From positions 161,235,501 to 161,299,500 of the forward strand of contig CM060833.1 of NCBI GenBank assembly GCA_030762175.1: a stretch of 64,000 bases of DNA. Reading direction: 5' to 3'. The stretch is from Metallyticus violacea. Lineage: Eukaryota; Arthropoda; Insecta; Mantodea; Metallyticidae. The position numbers were made by a program, and so were the translations under genes. The notes below the pieces were generated by a model. That model was not told the DNA's origin and searched no databases. It saw nothing but the letters and a program-made list of their open reading frames with translations. Positions 47,384 to 59,800 of this stretch are shown here, piece by piece; the first letter of the stretch is position 1; each line of letters opens with the position of its first letter.

Positions 47384-50300
47384 TCTGTTAGAAACGTAAA
47401 TGATATGTCATTTTATTATATAATCACTGTATTTCTCAATACACTTCTCATACCATTGAGCCTACTTCTTAATTCCATGAGAAGAAAAAGATTTTGATTG
47501 TTTCTGCATGCAGAAATGCACCTTTTTGGCCTCATCATCACGCCCAAAACTTTCTCCTGTCAGTGACCACAGAGAGATAATTATCAGTTTTCTCTAAAGC
47601 ACTGATCTCCCATTACAATGCTGGATAAGAAATCTTCCTTGCACCAAGCTACCTGGGTGGAATTTTTTTTCTGGGTTTTCCCTAAGCCTTAAGGGCAAAT
47701 ACCATGTAACTATGAATGGAAACAAGCTCATGGTTCATTTGCATCATCATTCATTCCATTCACTGCCTGGAAAACCTTGCAATTGATATTTAACAATTTT
47801 TTAAATTTGCTCATTTAGCATAACATCCTAAATCTTAATTTCAAAATCTCTAAAGAATAATTACTTAAACAAAATAATATATCTATAGTCAACACAATAA
47901 AATAATACATTGTGGAATGATGCAGTAAGAGAAACAGTGCTGTTTATTTATATTGGTTGAATTGAAGAACCAAACAGAATGGATGAACATGATAGCAGAA
48001 AATATCCTTTTTCCCTACTAAAGAACTATCTAGTTGCAGAAATGGGAAATTGAATGATAAGATAATAAAATTGGCATCACATTATACTTACTGCATTGAA
48101 GTAATCATAAGTGTCACCAGGATAGTAGTATAAAGGAGCCACATGACCTGTTTTCTTATCCCAATGGCCATGGAAGTCATAAGTCATCACTGCAATCCAG
48201 TCAAAGTATTGCGACAAATTGGGAACATCATAACCTGAAAGAGAAATATTTTCATTAAAAGTATTCCTTTTACTTTTATAAAAATAAAAGCATGATGTTT
48301 TATTTACCTGCTGGCTTTTTTTGCAATGATAATAGGAATATTGAAGTTAAGATATTTTGTTAATTAAACTATTTTATTCTTTTATAGTTTTGTAGCTATT
48401 TTATATAGATATTTTAATGGAGTTAATATTAATGTTTTTATCTATTTACAATATTCTACATTGATTGGTGAGTTATTTTAGAACTTCATTTAAGAACTTT
48501 CCAAAAATAAGACATTTTTAAAAAATTCTGTTAGAATTTACAATGAAGTAAATTAGTGATGTAAATTCTATCTAATCTGTTGTTTAACACACTCTTATGC
48601 TTTACCTACTAAAATATGGTGGGACTGGTTTCGAAGAGACATCCTCACCATCTTCAACCAACTTGACAACTGGTATGAGAAACTAACATCTATGAGGACC
48701 TGTGGCTCCATACTGGTGGTGTTTTTTTCTTTATAAACTGTAAATTTGTAATACTTTCTTCTGTAATGTCGAAGTTCATAAGATGATCCTTATGGTTATG
48801 AATGTAAATCTTCTCTCATGTGTCCAATTCCGTATGTCCGTGTGCTTCTTTAAGTAACTTTATTTCTCTTTTTATGTCATGATTATCTTTCCAAAAATGG
48901 TGTGCCACTGCTGACCTATCAGTATGTTTGTACTTAATGTTCCTGAGATGTTCCTTTAACCGTGTTCATATGTTCCTTTTAGTTTTTCCAAGGTATATCT
49001 TATCACATTCTTTACATGTTATTTTGTAAATGCCTGACTTTTTCTCCTGTGGAATGTTATTAAAACTGTTATCCACTAAAGCATTTTACAGAGTATATCT
49101 GTTAACAGGTGCCAATTTAATGTTAATATGTTAAAAAATGTTTTGGAATTTATTCATAGCTACTGGATGGTAGGTGAATTTTTTTAAAAACTGGTCTCTC
49201 TTTTTCATTAATACTGTGGTGGTATTCTTGCTCAATTTCTTCATTAGGAATCTATTAAGTTTTTTGTTTACTAAATTTTTGTTAAAACCTTTTATAATAG
49301 CAATCTCCTGTATCTTCTCAAATTCTTTTTTGTACTCCTCTTTACTGATTGGTAAATTCACCAGCCTATATGTTAAGCTGTTGAAAATTGTGTGCTTGTG
49401 AGCTATGGGGTTAAACCCATTTGATGCTGTAGTTATCTGTGTGAGTATCCTTTCTATAGATTCCAAATTCTAAATTTCCATGATTTTTATTAATTGTTAT
49501 ATCTAAAAACAGCGGGGAAAAAATGGATTCTTTTAAGGTGATTAGGCAAATTACTCCTGTAATAACCTACATGGTTTGTCAACCTAATTCTCCTGCAACT
49601 AAAGAACAGTCTGTTCATGTTTCATGCCTTTACCCTTATTATGATCCTGTAGGCCCTTGTCAATCACAATTATGAGTAATTTGTATTTCCCATACAAATT
49701 GCATTTATTGGCCCAGTTCGGAAGATGAGTTCAGTTACTTTTCTACATATTTGTAACTTTCCTATTGCAGCATTAATAGCGTGCCTCGCTTCATGATATA
49801 TTATTTGCATGAGTATTTACTTCAGTGTAGTGAAATTATTCTTCATTAGTTATACAACATGTTTTAACTCTTGAATTTTGACTTGTGGCATGTTAATCTT
49901 TTAGCCTCAATATGGGGATAATAATAGAGATATGCTTTAAATTCCTATCCTGATTTTGTCTTATTTTCTTTTCATACCCAACCAAAACTTGATGATGTAT
50001 AGAATTTTTTTAGAATCTAAGAATACATATACTGTGAACTGCTGCTTTGGTTATTTTTTCAGCAAAAACTTTCTTTATGAGTGCATCTAGTAATGACCAA
50101 GGTAAATTATAGCTGTCATTACAATAAGACAATAGTGATTCAGTTATGTTTTATACTAATATTTCTGTTCAGCGTAGTTGCTGTAATGTGCTTGTTGATG
50201 CAGTGATTGAATGAGTAAGACTGAATTGCTGGACAATGTTGTTTTGACGTGCTTATCAATGCAGTATTTTCAGAAGGTTGATATGTGTGTTTTATGATGA

Positions 50301-50752
50301 AGTGTTAGGCACAGTAGATTTGTTGTGATGTGCTCTCCGGTGCTGTAGTTGTGAACCATGAGAAATTGTGGTATGTATGTTTCTTTGTGAATGTATTTTG
50401 AACTGATATTGTTACGGTGTACATTTTATCATTTATTATGTCATCATGGCTGTGATACTTTGTTGAACAAATATTCCAGATATTCTTCAGCTGTGCATTA
50501 ACATCTTATAAGATGCCCTCTTTGAAACATTATGGGCTTCAGAGAGAGAGAAAAGAAAACAAGAAGAAAAGAAAAAAAAATTTCACTAATTACACTTTTG
50601 TGTTTTGTGGTAGATTTGAGTGCATGTAGTATTTTGGCCTGGTAGTACTTTTAGTGCATTTCATATTATATGTATTAGCAGTTGCCATTCGGTAGTTGAG
50701 GGAAGACTATTTAAGTTGTACCTATTTTCATTTGGGATCATATTATTTTGTT

Positions 50753-50815
<63 letters not shown>

Positions 50816-53800
50816 AATTGTGTGATAAGATCTATAATGATTGTATACCAGCTGACTTTGCTAAGTTTGTTAATTGTCAATATCATTTTTGTTTTATAAG
50901 TGTTAATATTGTAATTTAAGGACATATTTTAATCATATGATAATATTAATTTTATACATTTATATATGTCATTGTATGTTACTGATATATATAGTATAAA
51001 AGAAAAAGAAAAATAAAGTAACACTATTAATGATGTAACAAATTAACATTAATTATACTATAGAAAAGGATAAAACACTAAGAAAAAGTCACACTTGAGA
51101 TCGCTATATTTCGGACTCATGGAGTCCTTCTATGGTAAGAAGACAAGTCAAATATATATATTTGGGGGAAATTAATTTTTTATGTACTTAATTTATGTCT
51201 ATTTTAAATTTTGTGCTTAGGGTAATTTTTTAACAATTTGCTTTTCTTGTGATTTAGTGAGGATGAAATACTTATGTTCCTCTGATTTTTGTTGAAGTAA
51301 GTGTATACCATGTTTTAAGCAACAATGCCCATCATTAGTGAGTCCACTCAGTAACAGGAGAGCCACCACAGCCTCTGTTTTCCAGTGCCTGCTACCTGCA
51401 CCACTAATGGAGCACAGTTGTCCTCTTCAAAGGGTACTGATATTATCATGTACCTAAGTCTACGATCAGGTTTATTATTGTTGTCAGTAGGATATGGCTT
51501 ATCCTACTTTACTGTGCTACGTCACACTTGACAACAACCATGTGTTTCAACGTTTGTAAGTGGTTTATTATTTTTTTTTCCCTTCTCTTATTTGAAGTAT
51601 TTGAACAAAATCAACACAGTTAACCCTACCTGAATAATATGGTACAGATATGTGGATGATATATTTGCCATAGTTGACAAAAAACTCATTGACAATGACT
51701 TAAAACTTCTAAATATTCAAGATAAAAACATTTCATTTACATACGAAATAGAAACAGATAACATGCTGCCATTCCTGGATATTAAAATAATGAAATGCCA
51801 AGAAAAACTTAAATTTGGAATATACAGAAAGAATACACATGCAGATAATCACATCAAAGCTGACAGTTTAAACCCTACAGCACACAAACATGCAGTAATT
51901 AACAGTTTAACACACCGGCTAGTTAACCTACAAATTAGCAAACAAGAATATTTTAAAGAATACAAACAAATAGAAGAAACAGCAGTTAAAAATGGTTTTA
52001 AAAAAGAACTAGTACATAAAAAGGTGCAGAAATTCAAGAGACAAAAACATATCAAAGAAACCAGCAAAAAAAGATAAACTTACTTTTAAAAAATTCACAT
52101 ATCATCCATGGGCCACAAAAAAATTTCAGAATATTCTTAAAGATTTTAATATCAGGTTGGCACCGATTAATAGATTTAATGTTCAAAATTTGCTGATAGA
52201 TAATGTTAATGACAGTATTCCACAAGAAGAAAAATCAGGTATTTACAAAATAAACTGTGCAGAATGTGAAAAAATCTACATAGGGAAAACAAAGAGAAAC
52301 ATTGGCACACGGTTAAAGGAACATTTCAGGAACATAAAGTACAAGCAAATAGAGAAATCAGCAGTAGCATATCATTTTTGGACACAAAATCACGACATAA
52401 TAAATAAAACAAAATTATTAAAATCAGTACAAGGACCTACGGAATTAGCAACCTGGGAGAAAATCTACATCTACAAATACAAAAACAGCATAATGAACTT
52501 CGACATTGTCGGGGATGAAAACATAAACTACAAGTTTATCACACCGCCACCAGAGCAGAATATACATTCCCACAGCTCAACGAATGATCCGACAGTTGAA
52601 CCTTAGCATGGCTGAAGATGGGAACAAAATGTTCTCGAAACCGGTTCCATACATTTATGAAAAGTAAGTGAAACTTTAAGAGTGTGTAGTTCAACTAATC
52701 ATACAATGATATCCATTAATATGATTGGCTTCACTGTGTTAAGTTCCAATTTTACATTTAAGTAAAAAAATACAAATTGTTTCGTATTCACAAAGCTATT
52801 AAATGAATAGGATATTGTGTGTAAAACTTTGTTAAAAAAATGAATATATAATTAGACTTATATTCCCATATAATTATGATACACATACTTTGTTGAAAAT
52901 CTTTCAAAATATTATTAATGCTGTTAATGTTTTCATATTAATTATAATTTACTGTATAACATGTTTCATTGCTTTTATATTTATAATGGAAAAATATTGC
53001 AATTGTTAATATGGAATCAAATTTAACAATTAAATGCTAAAAACTTGTGTGCTATATTGTATTACTTACTACTGTAGTGTTTTATTGTCTCTTTTATTGT
53101 TTGTAATTTAGGTATATCTTTCTCTTTTATGACATTTTCTTCAACTATTCCATGGACACTACAGCAAAAATCTTACATTTACTAATAAAAGTGCTATATT
53201 CCTATATTTCAATGTAGTCAGAAGTACTTGACAAAACTCATGTAATTTTACCAGTTGAAAAAAATAAATGTTTCTGTTCTTAATTGATTTATGTATATTT
53301 ATTTTTTATTAATTTGCTATAATCTGTTACATTTCTTGGTAAGTCTGATGATATCATGTACATGATTAGATAGACAAAACAAATTGTAACCCTATAATCT
53401 GTAATGGATTCAAAAGGGAATAAATAAATAAATAAAATAATGTATTAACAATAATATCTTCATATATTCTTAACACATGCACCATTTATTTAGACATGGT
53501 GAATGTTGTTTTGTTGTTCCATTCGTTATAGCTGGCATTTGAGCATGGGAGGAGTTATAAGGTGCATGTTCAAAGGTAGTATGCAGCCTAAAGAAGCAGA
53601 TTTTGCCTATGAGACATGGTGAGTGAAGGATGTTGCCTTCCTATGGATCACTTAGGAGAGAGGTTGGAGAATATGAAGGTGAAAATCATTATGTAAATTT
53701 TGAGCTTTAAGTAATTAAATTAAATTTAAATCTCAACTAATCTTGAACCTGAGTATATTTATTCATTTATGATTTTTCCTTTGAGTTCCTTTATATGAGG

Positions 53801-56800
53801 AAGGCAAAGATAAAATCTGATTAGTAGTTAGAAATATGTTTGAGAAATTGTGAGTTGCAGTGGTTCACAACAATATATATTGTAAAAATTTGTTTTCTCT
53901 ACAAAACAATTAGGATGATGGTACTGACTTTAATGTTTTAGTCACTTGCAAAACATAAATTACTTACCGACATCAATAACTATTTTGCTTGGCGAGACAG
54001 CAGAAGATAGAAGCAAACCTTTGGCTCTAAAAACAACACTCAATTCTTGGACCAGTTTGGCAAATCCTTCCTTATCAGAATCTGGGCCAGCATTACAGTC
54101 CACCTGTAAATTTTAAAAATGTAACATGCATAAAATGTATTTAGTTTTTCATATACTAAATTTTTAACCGATTTAGAGGCATAGAAAATACTGAATGATA
54201 CTTAGAAAAATGTTTCTGCCTTACCTGCCAACATTTTGGATATTCCCAGTCTAAATCCAAGCCATCAAAACCATACTTTTCAATGAACTGGGTTACTGTT
54301 TCAACAAACTTTGCTCTGGATCCTGGGTTATTTACAAGTCGGCTGTATTTATCTCCCAGTGAATCATTCCATCCTCCAATTGCAAGTAATACTTTTATTC
54401 CTTTCTTTTTATATTCTGTTACTTTTTTATAAAATTCTGAAAGTAAATGGAAAAAATGATAAGTGCTAAAAATATTGCAAAGTAAGCTTCTGTTCATCAA
54501 ATCTTAGTATACAGAATGTTATAAGAACCACATAAACTTGACTGATTAAAGGTTATTATTTATTAGATAAATTACTAGCAACAAAAAACCAGTGCTTGCA
54601 AAGGAAAATGTCAGAGTTATACAGAATATGAGTACTAGTGATAAATTAGCATTCAATTAGATTAATGAAATAATTACATCTTATTAGGAATTTAGAGAAG
54701 TATCATCAGTATTTAACTGGGAATTGCTTCCAGTATTAAGAAAAGGTACTTCTAGTGTAATTTTAACTTTTTGTTTCTCCAAAGTTACCTCTTATATTAA
54801 AACCAAACTTTATATAATTGCTATTTGAAACCTACTCTTGCAATAAGCATGATTAAAATCAGTTAGATTTTCATATTTTTGTGCAAAAGCAATGAAAATA
54901 CTACAATAATTTTTTTTAAATATTTGGTGCACATCTGATACAGGTGGCATATATTTAACTATTTTAAGCTAAAGCTATTATTTTTCTATCTACTATTAAA
55001 TGATTGTTTGATATACTGAATACTTTACTTTTAAAATTTGAAACTTAACAGTTAAGAAAAAAATTTCTTTTCATCAAATTAGAATGCAACAAAGTTTTGC
55101 ATAAATACTTTTTTTTTAAAAAGTATCAATGCCATTTATAGTTTAACATATAGAACTGCAGTAAAGAAATATACAGTAAAAATACTATCATTATATTATT
55201 AATTGGTGTACCTATTTCTTAAAAATCCAAAGTTATGACAAATTGCATTTAAACATTAGGGCATAAAATTTCAATAGGTAGTACCTTTTTAAAATATTCC
55301 AGGCACATAATTCTGTTCCCAATTTTTCTACAGCCTATATTTACCTCTTGTCCAACCTTTTGCAATTATTGCTGACTTTTCACACATTTCAACATTTTTT
55401 AGTACCTGAGAGTCACTGTCTATCCATTTTCAATAATTCACTAATGTTATTTCCTATGTTCATCCCCATCTTTTATAAACCTAATGCTACTACTACATCC
55501 ACCATTGAAGCAAATTACAATGTCTAAAACACCATTATTTAATGTCTTTAACTAAGTATAAAAAAATTTTGGCACTTGCTCCCATAACAAGTGAGAAACT
55601 TTCATTGAGGTTTTGCATACTATCATGGAGGCATTGTTTTTATGAAATCATCTTTAGAAAAATCCCTAAAAATTGGTTTTATAGCAGAAAGCACTGCCTC
55701 TGGAAGTGAATGTTTTTGTGGGTGTATTTTTCCCCAGTTAATTTAGATTTTTTATACCTACATCAAGAGGGCAAAGTCCATATTGTGGATTAACATCTAT
55801 GAAAATATATTACTCATATGGCTTGCCTCATGCCCCTTACTATTTCCTACATTTCTCCTAATTGCAAGTCCACGATATTGCTGAAGGATATCAATTTCAC
55901 TGTCTGTAAATCTCTTGAATGCTCTTTTAGGGGCTTTCTATCAGATAACATTTTTTCCTTCATGCTGGTTTTTAATTTTTTTTTTTTTTTTTAACTTGGC
56001 CCACATACTCTAATTTATTTCCACACTTTCACCATATACATTCTTTTCCTTCACTTGCTGAAAACGTTTGGAGACACCATGTCCAAGGTAATTTACATAT
56101 GAAAATCCATACCTACTTAGAGAGCAAAATATATTTCTTCCACTTCAGCAACTTCCATAACCCCATTACTGTTCACATAATTAATATTACAATCATATTC
56201 TTTAAAATGTGCCTTTCCTTTACAAACATTGTAATTTCTGGAGAGACAATGCACATCTTGCTTTTCCTGAATCCTCGTTGCTCGACTTTCAATTCATATT
56301 ACTGACGTGTATCTAGGAATTGTCAGAATGGAAGTGGCTGTAATAACACAATTTAAGAAAGTATTATACAGTGGTGTACTAGATAGCAAACAGGAGCAAA
56401 ATTGGTTTTATTTAAATATGTTTAAAAAAATCCAAATTTAGTTGTATTTATAATCTCATGCACACATAAAGAGCACTTCCACTTCAACAGCAGTACAGCA
56501 AAACAAGCTTTGCATGCTAAAATCATAGGTTCTCAAGAAAATTAAAAAGGAGCAAGATACCATGATAATTGTAATGGAGAACCAAAGAAACCTGACTGAA
56601 AGAAAATTAATTATCAGGTAAATAATAATAATAATAATAATATGAACAACAACAATAACAATGCTAATAATGACAACAAATTAAATTAAAATATTTTTAG
56701 GTGCCAACAGAAATAAGAGAAAATTCTATTCTGTGCTAAACTTTTTAGCATAAGTCATTCTAGACTTGCAACAATTGCCATACTGTGCAGAAAGGTCAGG

Positions 56801-59800
56801 TATTTGAAGAACAAAGATGAAGAAACCAAGAAAAAAATCATATACTCATCAAAAAGGAAGGCTGTGTAAGAATTTATATCTAGTCTTAATGCATAGCACA
56901 GTCATCATTATTCACAAAAACAAGTGAAAGGCTATATCAATGATCAACAATAAATATCAATAATCTTTCAGAATGTATAATGCCTTATTGGCAGAAACAA
57001 TAAAGGTTAAGAATTTTTTTCCTGAACTTATTATAATGGATTTCAGCATTGGTTATGGTAGCCATGCTGTAGATCTTTATACTTACTTTTTTATATTATC
57101 ACATACTATAAGAAAGACAACTGATATGATCATGGTTGTCATAAGGGCAAAAATATTTCACAAGATTATGAAGGAAAGTACAAATGAACAAATTCTGTCT
57201 GGTGTGATATGCAGCAGTTTAGCCCATTCATAAATTATGCACAGGACAGGCATATTAGGCTCATCAAATTTTCCTCTAATTTCTTGTGTATCACAGAAAA
57301 TGAGACAATGAACTCAAGAATGGTCACTTCTATACTTGGAATGAAAGTAAAGCTGACTGAGGATCAGAGGAGATTCCCTCAGGACTGTGTCATGTTTGAA
57401 CAGATTCCAACTTGATTTCTCTGTAGGTAGGTACATCATTAATTTTCTGCAATAGAAGTGGGAACCAGAATAAGAATTGCCATGTTTTTCATACTCTTGC
57501 ATACTGGCTGATGAAAATTTCCATAGAACATTAAATCTATTTTAATATTTTTTGTTTGTTTGTTTGTTTGTTTGTGGCCACTCATAGAGCCCACTTATAG
57601 ATATTTCAGGAGAGTGAAAAAACATTTTAAAAGGAAGAAAAAAATACTTACGTCATAAGAATAATTTAATTTATATAAAGAGGTTGGATTTGTGAAAATT
57701 CTTCATCAAGACTGGGAAATCAAGAACTTTTAAGTCTTTCTGCTCATTCCTAATATCATTTCAAGGCATTAAATTTAATGAATTTAACAGTGTATTGAAA
57801 GAAAGAAATCCAGATAAAATTTGCTTTGGAGAATTTTGATTCTGATTTGATAACCCAAACATAAAATATATCTAAGAGAGTTACTAAGCTTCAAGATCAT
57901 ATACCTAGCAATCCTTTGAGATTGAGGATTAAGGTTATTAAAAAAGGAAGATGCCAAGTTACTGCTCAGAAGAGCAAGGGTAATTAGATGCTGAATAAGA
58001 AACTATACTTTTTAATAACATTCTAATTCTTTACAGTACTCCAATCATTGAGGATAATCAGATAAATGAGTGAAACTGTAGCATTATAGCAGCTTTAGGT
58101 ACCTTGATTTACATTGTTAATGTTAATAATTAATAAGTATTGACAAGTAAGGCATGTTTCTCATAGCCCCTTATAATTAAAGTTAAATAAGTAATTTTAT
58201 TAACAATACTGCAGGATTTTTATCAGATAATTTTTTTTCCAAGCCAATTTAAATATCTTTTTATCTGGAACAAGTTTATCCAACTCCAGCAGATGTTCTC
58301 TATTTAATATCTTGCCATTGTTAAATATTAAAACAATTCGATTAAATGTATTTACGAAGCTTTTATATTAACTTTGATATTAAAACAATTGTTTTTTATG
58401 TCTTTCAATAAGTGCCAATTTTGAATTGGTATGATGTATATAATAAATGCATTCTAAATTTCTTGGAATAGACTCTGTATATTGTATTTTCTCAAAATGG
58501 TATTATATTACATTAATATTATAAATTTACAATCTTAAATTTTGAATATATCCTTATTTATTTCAAAAAGTGTTTTTTCCAGTTAATGACATTAAAATAT
58601 GACTTTTCCACCACATTTTATTATTATGTTAAAGTAAGTACAACTTCAATTTTACCTATATGTGGTTTAGAATTCCCCCAGTGAGATAAATGATTACCAA
58701 TATAATATTTCACATTTGTAAAATGTCCTTTTAAATGAACAATCCTTTGTGCTTCTTGAAAAAAATACCAAGATGCAGAAAATTCATTTTGAAACCATAC
58801 TCTTCATATAGAAAGAATAGTCAATGTGATATATGCATGGAGATAATACAGTCCATTTGAGAATAAAACACTGCCTATGACATATGCTTGGGACTATGCT
58901 TTCTAAATGAGGAATATTATTACAAAATTATTTTTCTCCATCTTAAATTTTTTTTAGGAAGGAAAAAGATTACTCATACCTAGGGCATTTCAAAAATCTG
59001 TAAAAATCTACATTTATCTCATTGAAGGTATTTTAAACCACATTTAGCTATGTCCAGGCTGCATGGAGGGTGGGAATGTTGAATAACATTCTTTCTGACA
59101 AATATTCAGCAAATGTGAGAGCTTGCATTGTTATGGTGAAGGTGCCAACTAGAAGGATGCAGCTCAGAGCACTTTCATCAGATATGTTTGGCCAGGGCAC
59201 TCAAAACAGTCTTGTAATACTCCCCATTAACCATTATTATGGGGGAACTTCATCTTGATAAACCACTCCATGACAGTTGATGAACAAAATCTTCATAATC
59301 TTTCCTGCCAATTGACCAACCTTGGCCTTCTGTGTCGGTGAACCAGGTGATTTCTACGTGTTTGCTTTCATGATTGTAATGGTGAAGCCAAGTCTCTCAG
59401 CGCCTATAATGATGGAATTTCAGGAATGCCTTGCCATGATGAGCTACCAGATACTCTGGGCACACGTCCACTAGCATCATCTTCTGTTTAGGAGTCAGCA
59501 ATCTCAGCATCCATCTTGTACAGATGCATCTCATGATCATCAGAATGGTAAATGCATTGCCTTGGGAAATCTATAACATGTTTGCCCATCTGCTGTTGTT
59601 TGTGGTGTTTTGGAACAATGACAGCAGCTGTGTTAATCTTGGTCTCATTCACTGCAATGGTTGGAGTACCTGGACTGCCCTGCTTTGTTGTTGAAACATG
59701 ATCCTGCTTAAACTCTTTGAGCAACCAAAGTGTGGTTGATTGTGACAGAAAATCATTTTCATACGCTTGCTCTAATATCACATATGCTTCCATCCCAGAT

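Noticed and set aside
50620..50925. Cys-Val and Thr-His repeat frames
   Set aside because: Pure (GT)n microsatellite translation.
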